NCBI GenBank assembly: GCA_039029395.1
Contig: JBCCGG010000004.1
Coordinates: forward strand, 1-64,000
Direction: 5' to 3'
DNA: 64,000 bases
Source: JBCCGG01 sp039029395
Lineage (GTDB): Bacteria; Pseudomonadota; Alphaproteobacteria; Kiloniellales; JAKSDN01
In this document: positions 31,152 to 39,676 of the stretch, piece by piece
Layout: every line of letters begins with the position of its first letter
Position numbering within the stretch: the stretch's first letter is position 1
Program-made: the position numbers and the translations under genes
Notes under the pieces: generated by a model
Told to the model about the DNA's origin: nothing
Database searches by the model: none
What the model saw: only the letters and a program-made list of their open reading frames with translations

Positions 31152-32378
31152 ATGACCAAACAGAGCTTTGAGGATAGATCGCCAAAGCCCCATCACATAC
31201 TCGCAAGCCCGTTGGAGCTTCCCTGTGGCGCGGTTCTAAAGAACCGGCTCGCGAAGTCGGCGATGTCTGATTCCCTTGGCAACGGTGAGGGCGATCCCAC
31301 CGAGGCACAGGTTCGACTTTACGAAAGGTGGGCGGACGGCGGCGCCGCAGTGTCCATCATCGGCGAAGTGCAAGGAGATCCGCGTTTTCCCGAGAAACCC
31401 GGCAATCTGGTGTTCGGTATTGGTAGCGACCGTCGGGCGATAGGGTCATTGACCAGCCGGGCCTCGATCAGGGGTGCGCACCTCTGGCCCCAACTAGGTC
31501 ATGCTGGCGCTCTATCGCATGCACCGATCAGCCAGCCCAAGGGACCGTCAGCGTTGAATCTCGAAGGTCTTCAATGTGCGGGGATGTCACGTGAAGACGT
31601 TGAAGACCTGCCGCCCATGTATGCGCGAACAGCCGCATTTGCAAAGGACGCAGGGTTTGGCGGCGTTCATCTTCATGCCGGGCACGGCTTCCTGCTCAGT
31701 CAGTTTCTCTCTCCCTTGTTTAACCGTCGCGACGACGCCTACGGCGGTTCGATCGAGGCGCGTTGTCAAATCGTGCTCAAGGTCATCGACGCAATGCGGC
31801 ACGCAGTAGGCCCGGCTTTTCCCATCGGGATCAAGATCAACGCGACGGACAAATTGGAAGGCGGATTGACGGAGAACGATGCCTTGGAGGTCGTGCGTCT
31901 TCTCGATCGGTCCTCCGTCGATCTGATCGATATCAGCGGGGGGACCTACTTCCCCGGCGCGAAAGCGAGCTCCGATGGGGTGTCGGACAGCGGGCCCTAT
32001 TTTCTGGACTTTGCCCGACGCGCAAAAGGCGTGACCGATGTGCCAATGATGTTGACCGGCGGCTTCGAAAGGCGCGAGCAGGCGGTGGACGCCGTGGCGG
32101 GCGGTAACGTCGACATGGTGAGCTTGGCGCGCGCCATGGTTCTAGATCCTCGCTTGGCGGACCTTTGGTTGACGGAGGAAGGCGGTGATCCCGAGTTTCC
32201 GATCTTCCAGTCCCCGCCTCGGGGTGGCGTAACAGCCTGGTACACTATGCGGCTCACCGCGTTGGGCGAGGATAAAGAGGACGCCTTCGCGCTGGATCCC
32301 CAAGCTGCCATTCAAGCTTACGAAGAACGTGACGCACATCGTTGCATCAGATGGCGGGAGAAATTTTCAAGTTCGTAG
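31152..32378 (+). CDS. NADH:flavin oxidoreductase, Old Yellow Enzyme family
   Basis: 408 residues, a single FMN TIM barrel without the C-terminal FAD/FeS part of 2,4-dienoyl-CoA reductases. Visible marks: LKNRLAKSAMSDSLG at the start, WPQLGHAGALSH, GVHLHAGHGFLLSQFLSPLF, NRRDDAYGGSIEAR and a phosphate-binding end MLTGGFERREQAVDAV with SLARAMVLDP. OYEs reduce activated C=C bonds of enones, nitro-compounds and the like with NAD(P)H. The start is the ATG behind AAGGGA. Control by the ArsR-type repressor 88 bases upstream is strongly suggested by the shared operator. Confidence 0.88.
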   Translation: MTKQSFEDRSPKPHHILASPLELPCGAVLKNRLAKSAMSDSLGNGEGDPTEAQVRLYERWADGGAAVSIIGEVQGDPRFPEKPGNLVFGIGSDRRAIGSLTSRASIRGAHLWPQLGHAGALSHAPISQPKGPSALNLEGLQCAGMSREDVEDLPPMYARTAAFAKDAGFGGVHLHAGHGFLLSQFLSPLFNRRDDAYGGSIEARCQIVLKVIDAMRHAVGPAFPIGIKINATDKLEGGLTENDALEVVRLLDRSSVDLIDISGGTYFPGAKASSDGVSDSGPYFLDFARRAKGVTDVPMMLTGGFERREQAVDAVAGGNVDMVSLARAMVLDPRLADLWLTEEGGDPEFPIFQSPPRGGVTAWYTMRLTALGEDKEDAFALDPQAAIQAYEERDAHRCIRWREKFSSS

Positions 32379-32556
32379 CGGGCACGTGGCGCCGTTCCTG
32401 TGTCCTGGTCGTTTTGAGCATCTCGGCTGTCCCTCTCTCCACCATCCCTTGACCAACGGTTTCGGCGCGGTCCAAGCCCCCCTGGCGCGTTGCGCCCATT
32501 GGCGCTACTAGAGGGGGACGGGATGTTCCCTTGAGCCGAGGTTGAGGAGCCGCTTC

Positions 32557-33708
32557 ATGAGCCCCTTGAGCAACGTGCGTGTCGTCGAGTTCTGCCAGAT
32601 CGCAGCCGGGCCCTTCTGCGGCATGCTGCTGGCGGATCTGGGCGCCGACGTGATCAAGGTCGAGCATCCCGATGGCGGCGACGGTATGCGCAACTGGCCG
32701 CCCTTCAACGAGGGCTTCTCCGAAAACTTCGCCTCGCTCAACCGCAACAAGCGCTCGGTCGCCCTCGACCTTAAATTCCCCGAGGGCCTGGCCGCCGCCA
32801 GGGCGCTCGCGCTCTCGGCCGACGTGGTGCTCGAGAACTTCCGACCCGGCGTGATGGAAAAGCTCGGCCTCGGCTACCCGGCGCTGGCGGCCGGCAAGCC
32901 CAGCCTGATCTACTGCTCGATCTCGGCCTTCGGACAGGACGGCCCGCGTGCCCGCCAGGGCGGTTTCGATCTGACTATTCAGGCGATCGCGGGCGTCATG
33001 AGCGTGACCGGCGAGCCGGACGGGCCGCCGGCTAAGTGCGGCGTGCCGATCAGCGACTTTTCGGCCGGGCTCTACGCCGCCAACGGCGTTCAGGCGGCGC
33101 TCTTGGCGGTGCGCGCCGGCCAGCCGGGCTGCCATGTGGATGTCTCCATGCAGGGCGCCACCCTGGGCGTCGCGGCGCTGCAGACCAGCGAGTACTTCGG
33201 CAACCGGCGCGATCCCGAGCGGCTCGGCTCGGCCCATCCGCGCAACGCCCCCTACCAGGCTTTCCAGGCGGCCGACGGCTTCTTCGCCATGGCCGCCGGC
33301 AACGACCGCTTGTGGCAGACGGTCTGCCGCCTGCTCGGCGACCAGGCTCTGGCGGAGGACCCGCGCTTTGCCTCGACCGCGCTTCGGGCCGCCAACCAGG
33401 ATGCGCTCAAGGTCCTGATCGAGGCTCACTTCGCGGAAAAGCCGGCGGCCCATTGGCTCGAGGTCTTCGCCGAGGCTGGCGTGCCGTCGGCGCCGATAAA
33501 CGGCTACGGCGCGGCCCTGGCCGATCCCCAGGTGGCCCACGGCGGCCTGGTGGCGCCACTCGACCTGCCGGGCGGCGGCGCGAGCGAGACCGTGGTGTTG
33601 CCGCTGCGCTTCGGCGGCGCACGGCCCGGCGTGCGCCGCCGGCCGCCGGCGTTGGGCGAGCACACGGAGGAGGTGCTTGCCGAGCTGAGCACGCCGCATG
33701 GCGGCTGA
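32557..33708 (+). CDS. CaiB/BaiF CoA-transferase homologue lacking the catalytic Asp
   Basis: 383 residues. Typical beginning RVVEFCQIAAGPFCGMLLAD, LGADVIKVEHPDGGDGMRNW, NRNKRSVALDLKFPEG and SISAFGQDGP. In the motif that carries the family aspartate (VDxxMxD) this protein has VDVSMQG, with Gly200 in place of Asp; codon GGC. The homologue at 1662 keeps D215. Loss of the nucleophile should prevent the anhydride mechanism, so it may use another residue, work as a racemase/isomerase-like CoA binder, or be inactive. The stop overlaps the azlC start by 11 bases, so it is translated together with the amino-acid exporter genes. Confidence 0.85.
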   Translation: MSPLSNVRVVEFCQIAAGPFCGMLLADLGADVIKVEHPDGGDGMRNWPPFNEGFSENFASLNRNKRSVALDLKFPEGLAAARALALSADVVLENFRPGVMEKLGLGYPALAAGKPSLIYCSISAFGQDGPRARQGGFDLTIQAIAGVMSVTGEPDGPPAKCGVPISDFSAGLYAANGVQAALLAVRAGQPGCHVDVSMQGATLGVAALQTSEYFGNRRDPERLGSAHPRNAPYQAFQAADGFFAMAAGNDRLWQTVCRLLGDQALAEDPRFASTALRAANQDALKVLIEAHFAEKPAAHWLEVFAEAGVPSAPINGYGAALADPQVAHGGLVAPLDLPGGGASETVVLPLRFGGARPGVRRRPPALGEHTEEVLAELSTPHGG

Positions 33709-34408
33709 GGGCGGCGACAAGGCCCTTGTACGCAAGGCGGTGATCGGCGCGGCGGGCTTTCCCTCGATCGTGCTCTTCGCCTCCATGACCGGCTTCGGCT
33801 CCCTGTGCCGGGCGAGCGACCTCAGCCTGGCCATTGCGCTGGGCGCGACCGCCGGCATCTGGGGCTTGCCGGGCCAGCTCGCCATGGTCGAGCTGCAGCT
33901 GGCCGGCAGCGAGCTGATCGCGATCGTCATGGCGGTCTCGCTCGCCAACGCGCGCTTCTTCCCCATGGCGCTGGTCATCCTGCCGCTCCTGCGGGTCGGC
34001 CTGACGCGCAAGCTATGGCTCTTTCCCATGGTCCAGATGATGTCGCTCAATCCCTGGGCCGCGACCCTGCGCGAGGCGGGTCGTCTGAGCGGCCGCGAGC
34101 GGCGGCTCTACTTCGTCACCTTCGCCGCGGTCTGCGTCACGGCGGCGCTTGCCGGCACCGCCTTCGGCTATCTCGCGACCGGCGCTTTGCCCCGGCCGCT
34201 CACCTTGGGGCTGATCTTTTTGAACCCGCTGTTCTTCGCCTTGCTGTTCGCCAGCTTGGAGGGCCGCTCCACCGTGCTCGCCCTGCTGCTCGGCGCGGTC
34301 GTCGGGCCGCTCTTGCACCTGGTCTCGCCCGATTGGGGGCTCATGGCGACCGGTCTTCTGGCTGGCACCGCGGCCTTCCTTCTGGCGCGCCGGAGAGGGC
34401 GCCCATGA
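33698..34408 (+). CDS. azlC: AzlC-family branched-chain amino-acid exporter, large subunit
   Basis: 236 residues with seven or eight membrane helices. AzlC-like stretches: VIGAAGFPSIVLFASMTGFG, PGQLAMVELQLAGSELIAIV, MAVSLANARFFPMALVILPL. The start ATG lies inside the end of the CoA-transferase gene, and the stop overlaps azlD by four bases (ATGA). With AzlD it forms a two-component exporter of branched-chain or similar amino acids. Confidence 0.88.
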   Translation: MAAEGGDKALVRKAVIGAAGFPSIVLFASMTGFGSLCRASDLSLAIALGATAGIWGLPGQLAMVELQLAGSELIAIVMAVSLANARFFPMALVILPLLRVGLTRKLWLFPMVQMMSLNPWAATLREAGRLSGRERRLYFVTFAAVCVTAALAGTAFGYLATGALPRPLTLGLIFLNPLFFALLFASLEGRSTVLALLLGAVVGPLLHLVSPDWGLMATGLLAGTAAFLLARRRGRP

Positions 34409-34755
34409 CCCAATCCGCAGCACCCTGGCTGGTCTTGCTGCTGTCGGTCCTCGGGACCTACGTCTGGCGTGCCATGGGCGTCGTGTTCTCGGCGCGCATC
34501 CAGCCGGACAGCGCGTTCTTTCAGTGGATCTCTTGCGTTTCCTACGCCATGGTTGCCGGCCTGATCGCGCGCATGACGATCTTGCCGATCGGTGCGCTTG
34601 CCGAGACTCCCCTGATCGACCGGCTTGGCGCCATGGCGCTCGGCTTCGCGGTGTTCTTCGCGTTCAAGCGGCGCATTCTACCGGCCGCCGGGGTCGGCGT
34701 GGCGGCCTTTTGCCTCATGGCTTACCTGCGCGAGGCCGGTCTGCCGAGCCTCTGA
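34405..34755 (+). CDS. azlD: AzlD-family transporter small subunit
   Basis: 116 residues, four membrane helices. Features: LLLSVLGTYVWRAMGVVFSA and FQWISCVSYAMVAGLIARM, as in AzlD proteins (TYxxR motif). ATGA overlap with azlC. Its 3' end overlaps the convergent rhomboid gene by 34 bases. Confidence 0.85.
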   Translation: MTQSAAPWLVLLLSVLGTYVWRAMGVVFSARIQPDSAFFQWISCVSYAMVAGLIARMTILPIGALAETPLIDRLGAMALGFAVFFAFKRRILPAAGVGVAAFCLMAYLREAGLPSL

Positions 34756-35396
34756 AGCACGAAGGCGATGATCAATCCGGCAACCAGGCCGCCGATGTGG
34801 GCGCGCCAGGCGACCTGGGCTTCGTTGGCCAGGAAGTCGCTGACGCCCAGCATGGCCAGCACCAGGTTGAGCACCAGGACGATCATCACGAAATTGAGCG
34901 CGGTCGAGCGCGCGAAGCGGCCCTTGACGGCCATGGTCGCGACGAAGGCGCCCATCATGCCGTAGACCGCGCCGGACGCGCCGATCAGAAAGAACTGCCG
35001 CGAGCCGATGAAGGCCAGCTCGGTCAAGGCGCCGGCCGCCGCGCTGCCGGCGAACAGCAGCAGGAATCCGAGCGCGCCATGGCGCCGCTCCACAAAGCTG
35101 CCGAAGGCGAGCAGGAAGCCGGTGTTGAGCACCATATGGCCAAGCTCCAGATGGATCAGGCCGTGGGTCACCAAACTGGACATGACGAGCGGGCGGATCC
35201 CGATGCCGGGCGTCGCGAACTGCGCCTGGAACAGCTCGGAGATGAAGGCGAAGTTGGTGAGCAGCCAGGACTGTAATCCCGGTCCCACCAGGTTGAGGAG
35301 CAGGTAAATCGCCACCAGGACGCCGCAGGTCCACAGGGTCGCCGGCGGCGCGTTGAAAATCGGCTGACGTTCGCGCGGGCCGTCCTCGCTGCGCAT
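34722..35396 (-). CDS. Rhomboid-family intramembrane serine protease
   Basis: 224 residues, about six membrane helices. Catalytic Ser141 in LIGASGAVYGMMGA and His200 in WRAHIGGLVAGL; the oxyanion-side HMVLNTGFLLAFG (residues 87-99) also matches. It would cleave membrane proteins within or next to the bilayer. The ATG behind GGGGATC is preferred to an upstream frame extension. The small gene at 35402 is five bases upstream, on the same strand, so they form a short operon. Confidence 0.9.
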   Translation of the reverse strand: MRSEDGPRERQPIFNAPPATLWTCGVLVAIYLLLNLVGPGLQSWLLTNFAFISELFQAQFATPGIGIRPLVMSSLVTHGLIHLELGHMVLNTGFLLAFGSFVERRHGALGFLLLFAGSAAAGALTELAFIGSRQFFLIGASGAVYGMMGAFVATMAVKGRFARSTALNFVMIVLVLNLVLAMLGVSDFLANEAQVAWRAHIGGLVAGLIIAFVLQRLGRPASRR

Positions 35397-35401
35397 GGGG
35401 A

Positions 35402-35593
35402 TCACAGGCGGGTCACCCGGTCGGGCTGCTGGCCGAGCGCCTGCTGGCAGAACGCGATCGCCTCCTGTTCGGCCGAGGTGGCGTCGTCGTGGCGGTTGCC
35501 CAGATGGACCCGCGAGCCGTCGCGCCACATGCTCCAGAGGTGGTCGGTCGAGCCGTCCAGATGGCTCCAGCGCTCTATAATGATTTCTATCAT
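35402..35593 (-). CDS. Small conserved-looking hypothetical protein
   Basis: 63 residues: N-terminal strand MIEIIIERWSHLDGSTDHLW, then SMWRDGSRVHLGNRHDDATS and a helix rich in Gln/Ala. The high share of Trp and His and the tidy position just before the rhomboid gene suggest a real gene. No family recognised and no membrane segment. Confidence 0.6.
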   Translation of the reverse strand: MIEIIIERWSHLDGSTDHLWSMWRDGSRVHLGNRHDDATSAEQEAIAFCQQALGQQPDRVTRL

Positions 35594-35709
35594 CGTGGCT
35601 CCAAAGCGCCCGCTTTGTGCGGGCTTGTCAAGTCCGGCAGGGTCGAAGGCCGGTTTGCTTCCGGGGCGCTTGCTATAAGCTTAGCGCCGAACAACCCGAG
35701 TCGCAGGCC

Positions 35710-36525
35710 ATGAATGATGATTTAGGACGGCCCGAGAAGGCCTACAAGGACCAAGATTTCATGCGCGGCCAGGACGGACGGCCCTTGCGCATGCTGGCCG
35801 AGTACCTGGAGCCCAAGGCACGCTTCGAGCGCTACCGCGTGGACGACACCATCGTGTTCTACGGCTCGGCGCGCATACCCTCGCGCGAGACCGCCGAGGC
35901 CGAGGTCGAGAAGGCCAAGGCCAATGGCGGCGACATGGCCCGGGCCGAGAAGCGCCTGGAGCTCTCGGCCTACTACGAGGCTTCGCGCGCGCTGGCCCAC
36001 CGCCTGACCGAATGGTCCAAGAGCCTGGACGACGTCGACCGGCGCTTCGTGATTTGTACCGGCGGCGGGCCGGGCATCATGGAGGCGGCCAACCGCGGCG
36101 CCTCGGAGGCCAAGGGCATCAACATCGGGCTCGGCATCTCGCTCAATTTCGAGGAGCCGCCCAACCCCTACGTCACCCGGGAGCTGGCCTTTACCTTCCA
36201 CTACTTCTTCATGCGCAAGTTCTGGTTCGCCTATCACGCCAAGGCGATCGTCGTCATGCCGGGCGGCTTCGGCACCCTGGACGAGCTTTTCGAGCTCTTG
36301 ACCCTGGTCCAGACCGGACGCATCCGCAAGCGCATGCCGACCGTGCTGTTTGGCAAGGACTACTGGTCCAAGGTGCTCAATCTGGAGACCCTGGTGGAGT
36401 ACGGCACGATCAGCCCGACCGACCTGGACCTCTTTATCCTGACCGATTCCGTCGACGAGGCCTTCGACTACGTGACCCACGAGCTGAAGGCCCACGCTCT
36501 GGAGAGTCCCGGTCTATCCCTTTGA
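35710..36525 (+). CDS. LOG-family protein (TIGR00730; nucleotide-5'-monophosphate hydrolase-like)
   Basis: 271 residues. Rossmann-like fold with the LOG motifs CTGGGPGIMEAANRGA (about 117-131) and MPGGFGTLDELFE (183-195). A short N-terminal extension (LGRPEKAYKDQDFMRG) is typical of the larger bacterial subgroup. LOG enzymes release free bases from nucleoside monophosphates (cytokinin activation in plants; housekeeping in bacteria). The ATG at 35710 fits the family. Convergent with the MFS gene, six bases apart. Confidence 0.9.
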   Translation: MNDDLGRPEKAYKDQDFMRGQDGRPLRMLAEYLEPKARFERYRVDDTIVFYGSARIPSRETAEAEVEKAKANGGDMARAEKRLELSAYYEASRALAHRLTEWSKSLDDVDRRFVICTGGGPGIMEAANRGASEAKGINIGLGISLNFEEPPNPYVTRELAFTFHYFFMRKFWFAYHAKAIVVMPGGFGTLDELFELLTLVQTGRIRKRMPTVLFGKDYWSKVLNLETLVEYGTISPTDLDLFILTDSVDEAFDYVTHELKAHALESPGLSL

Positions 36526-36531
36526 GGGCGC

Positions 36532-37743
36532 TTACTTGCGGCCGCCGGCCAGTTTGGCGGCCTCGGGCAGGCGGCGCAGGCGGGCCATGGCGATCACGCC
36601 CCAAAGCGGCCCGATGGCCAGAACCATGAAGGCGAATTCCCAACCCAACGCCCCTACGGCCACCGGCATGAGCTGAATCGTCACCAAGGTCAGCAGGAAG
36701 CCCAGGCAGGTTTGCAGGGTCATCATGGTGCCCTCCAGTCCTGGTTCCGACAGCTCGGTGATGGCGGCCGAGAACTGGGCCGAGTCGGCGACGATCGTCA
36801 CCCCCCAGATGAGGCAGACGACGGTCAGAAGCAGCGGGCTGCCGCCGAAGAAAAAGCCGACCCCCAGCGCGCAGCCGCCGCTGATCGCCATGGCGCCTAT
36901 GGTCAGGGTGGTGCGGCCCCAGCGGTCGGCGAAGAGCCCGCCCAGCCAACAGCCGAGCGCGCCGCTGGCAATGGTCGCGGCGGTGACGTAGGCCGCCAAG
37001 AGCGAGGCTTGGGCGCCGTCGGAGAAGCTGAGCCGGAAGCTCGCATCCAGAAAGACCGCGATCCAGGCCCACATGGCATAGAGCTCCCACATATGCCCCA
37101 GGTAGCCCAAATTGGCGAGGCGCAGGGCGCGGTTGGTCCAGGCCTTGAACGCCAGTCTGGGGTTGAACGGCGGCATTTCGGCCAGCCTCGGCCCGATCCC
37201 GGCCAAGCGGATGCCGAGCCCGGCGGCAATCGCCGAGAGGGATGCAAAGCCCAGCGTCAGCTGCCAGTCCAAGCCGCCCAAGGCGTTGAACAGATAGGGC
37301 GACGCCGAGCCCAGGGTGACCGCGGCCGTCAGCAGCCCGATCAAGAGGCCCATGTCCGCCTTGGCCCAAGTGGTCACCAGCTTCATGCCGACGGGATAGA
37401 TGCCCGCCATGCAGGCGCCGGTCACGAAGCGCAGGATCAAGACCAGGTCGGCGTTCGGATCGAGCGGCAGGATCGCGCCGTTGGCGGCCGCCGCGACCAG
37501 GGCCGAGACCATGAAGAAGGTCCTCGGATCGATCCGGTCGGCGAGGCCCAGCAGCGCGCTGATCAGGGTGCCGGCAACGAAACCGAGCTGCACCGCGCTG
37601 GTGAAGAGCGGTGCGCGCGCCGGCTCCAGCAGGCCCCGGTCGAGCAGGTCGGGTACCACCGCCGAGGCCGAGAACCAGAGCGCCAGCGCGGCGACCTCGC
37701 AAAGCGCGATGATGGCGATCGAAAGGCCGCGGCTGGACGACAT
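36532..37743 (-). CDS. MFS transporter
   Basis: 403 residues with 12 membrane helices. MFS marks: GTLISALLGLADRIDPRTFF in the loop 2-3 region, GACMAGIYPVGMKLVTTW in helix 4, LGGLFADRWGRTTLTIGA in the mid-protein half-repeat. Resembles the CynX/nitrate-type branch, substrate unknown. The start is the ATG giving MSSSRGLSIAIIALCE; a longer in-frame extension crosses the terminator upstream and is unlikely. Confidence 0.87.
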   Translation of the reverse strand: MSSSRGLSIAIIALCEVAALALWFSASAVVPDLLDRGLLEPARAPLFTSAVQLGFVAGTLISALLGLADRIDPRTFFMVSALVAAAANGAILPLDPNADLVLILRFVTGACMAGIYPVGMKLVTTWAKADMGLLIGLLTAAVTLGSASPYLFNALGGLDWQLTLGFASLSAIAAGLGIRLAGIGPRLAEMPPFNPRLAFKAWTNRALRLANLGYLGHMWELYAMWAWIAVFLDASFRLSFSDGAQASLLAAYVTAATIASGALGCWLGGLFADRWGRTTLTIGAMAISGGCALGVGFFFGGSPLLLTVVCLIWGVTIVADSAQFSAAITELSEPGLEGTMMTLQTCLGFLLTLVTIQLMPVAVGALGWEFAFMVLAIGPLWGVIAMARLRRLPEAAKLAGGRK

Positions 37744-37756
37744 GATCCTTGGGGGG

Positions 37757-37791
37757 CAAAGAAAAAGGGGCCGCCTTGTCGCGCGGCCCCT
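37757..37791 (-). terminator. Rho-independent terminator after the beta-propeller gene
   Basis: Minus-strand stem AGGGGCCGC / GCGGCCCCT with an 8-base loop, followed by TTTTTCTTT. It lies 38 bases beyond the stop at 37829 and separates that gene from the MFS gene. Confidence 0.88.
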
Positions 37792-37828
37792 CCTCAATAG
37801 GTTAAAAGCCGATGCTTGGCCAGCAGGC

Positions 37829-39010
37829 TCAATGGCCCGCCAGGTCGTTCCACTGGGGCAGCAGGACGATGGAGTTGGGGTTGTAGCCGGCCTTTTGCAG
37901 GCTATCGATCTGGGCCACCACTTGGGCCTTTGGCAGGTCGATCACGGTGATCGTGCCGTCGCTCATACCCGGCAGGTTGAGCAGCGCGTTCTGCACGAAG
38001 GCGTAGCGACCGTCCTTGGTGAGCGCCACGTGATGGGCCCCGCCGCCGGTCGCCAGGCTCTTGATCAGCTTCGGCTTGGCCAGGTCCTGGCCGATATCGA
38101 AGATGTGGAACTGGCCCGGGTTGGCGGTCGTCAGATAGAGCCGGTTGCCGCGCTTGTTGAAGTACATCTCGAGCGGCACGCCGGCCTTGATGTCGGCGAA
38201 ATCGTAGGCTTCCGCCATCTCGAAGTCGCTCTTCTCCGGGTTCCAGGTCGCCGTCCAGAGCGAGCCGCCGAACATGTTGGTGATGTAGGCGACCGGCGGG
38301 TTGCTGCCCGGCACGAAGAGGATCTCGACCGGCGCCTCGCCGCCCGGGGCGGGCTTGTTGGAGACCCGGTGGACGCCCAGCACTTGGTTGCTCGAGGGCT
38401 GGAAGACCACGACGGAATCGCCGGGGTCGCCCAGGTCGCTGGCCCGCACGGTGCTGGTCACCAGGCCCCGGTCGATGCCGCCGTGCACCGCCAGGCCGTG
38501 GGGGTAGGGGATCGGCATGTCGATCACCGCCGTGATCTCGTCGCTGGCCACGTCGCCGACCACCACGTTGTTGGATCCCATGCAGGTCAGGTACCAGGTC
38601 TTATTGTCATCCGAGAAGATGACATCCTCGCCGACCTGGCAGGCCGGCACGGGCAGCGTCTTCATGCGGTAGGGATTGGCCTCCATGTCGATCACCCGGA
38701 GCTCGGGCTTGCCGAGCGCGGTGACGTAGGCCTTGGTCATGGTCCGGTCGTAGAAAATGTGGTGGGCGATCACATCGGCGGGCAGGGGGATGTCGAGGAG
38801 GACCTTGCCGAAGTTGGGCGAGTTCGGGTCCACGTCCATGATCGCAATGCCTTCTTCCCGTTCGCGCGGGCCGGTCAGCTTGAGCGCCTTGAGGGAGTCC
38901 TCGGGCTTGGTCTCGTAGTTCATCATGGCGAGGATCTCGCCCTTTGCCTGGGGCGGCGCGGCCAGCACTAGGGCGCAGAGGCCGACCAGCGGCCACAGCT
39001 TGATGGTCAT
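37829..39010 (-). CDS. Secreted YVTN-type beta-propeller protein
   Basis: 393 residues with a signal peptide (about 1-23, LWPLVGLCALVLAAPPQA). Repeating blade-like units: GIAIMDVDPNSPNFGKVLLD, KAYVTALGKPELRVIDMEAN, GTITVIDLPKAQVVAQIDSL, with NRLYLTTANPGQFHIFDIGQ. Such propellers act as periplasmic scaffolds, quinoprotein-like oxidoreductases or lactonases. No cofactor site is evident. Two Cys (C123-type in PVPACQVGED and LTCMGSNN) could pair. Monocistronic, closed by a strong terminator. Confidence 0.8.
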   Translation of the reverse strand: MTIKLWPLVGLCALVLAAPPQAKGEILAMMNYETKPEDSLKALKLTGPREREEGIAIMDVDPNSPNFGKVLLDIPLPADVIAHHIFYDRTMTKAYVTALGKPELRVIDMEANPYRMKTLPVPACQVGEDVIFSDDNKTWYLTCMGSNNVVVGDVASDEITAVIDMPIPYPHGLAVHGGIDRGLVTSTVRASDLGDPGDSVVVFQPSSNQVLGVHRVSNKPAPGGEAPVEILFVPGSNPPVAYITNMFGGSLWTATWNPEKSDFEMAEAYDFADIKAGVPLEMYFNKRGNRLYLTTANPGQFHIFDIGQDLAKPKLIKSLATGGGAHHVALTKDGRYAFVQNALLNLPGMSDGTITVIDLPKAQVVAQIDSLQKAGYNPNSIVLLPQWNDLAGH

Positions 39011-39115
39011 TTAAGGTGTTCCTCCCAGAACCAATCGTGTTCCCCGCCGGAGATAGGCGGACGGTCCTAGATTGGCAGGCTGGAGGCGCGCTGAAAAGCC
39101 TTTGATCTCGATGCG

Positions 39116-39589
39116 TTATGGCGTTGTGTAGCCACGCCCCTTCATGCAGGCGGCGACCGCATGGTCATAGCTCTTCAGCTTGGCCTGGCGCGCTCGATAG
39201 GCCTGCAGGTATGCCTGGTGCTGGCGGTCCATCTCCTTGCGGTGCTGGTGCAGGGCGCGCAGGGCGCCGATCCCGCCGCCGAGCGCCGCGTGGCGCGCCA
39301 ACCCGCCGCCGAAGACCTCGCCGGCCAATAGGCCGTGCTCGGCGCCCCGGGCGGCGCCGCCGGCGAGCGACTCCTCGTCTTCCTTCTCGGCAAGGATCTG
39401 ACTCTCCTGGTGGGCCATGGCAATGGGGTCGACGCCGGTCGTCTCGGTCGCCCACTGGTGGCACTGCCAGGCGTCGGCGTCTTGTTCTTGCTGACTCTGG
39501 TGCTCGGCCGGATAGAACTGGGTCTGGGCGGCCAGCGGCCCTGGCAGCAGCAGGAGCAGGGCGGCAAGCGGGAGCGTGATCTTAGACAT
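39116..39589 (-). CDS. Secreted glycine-zipper-like protein
   Basis: 157 residues, signal peptide 1-21 (LAALLLLLPGPLAAQ). A Gln/His-rich part with CHQWATETTGVDP, a Gly/Ala-rich stretch (about 76-110, GGAARGAEHGLLAGEVFGGG) resembling a glycine zipper, a basic coiled-coil-like helix, and the C-terminal YDHAVAACMKGRGYTTP that recurs in alphaproteobacterial envelope proteins of the YMGG type. Probably outer-membrane associated; function unknown. Confidence 0.75.
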   Translation of the reverse strand: MSKITLPLAALLLLLPGPLAAQTQFYPAEHQSQQEQDADAWQCHQWATETTGVDPIAMAHQESQILAEKEDEESLAGGAARGAEHGLLAGEVFGGGLARHAALGGGIGALRALHQHRKEMDRQHQAYLQAYRARQAKLKSYDHAVAACMKGRGYTTP

Positions 39590-39676
39590 TCCTTAGCGCC
39601 TCTTGTTCTAGGGACCTTGGGGATGATACCTCGATCCGCCACGCCTTGTCCCCGTCGCCCGAGTCGTTTCGCGCCC

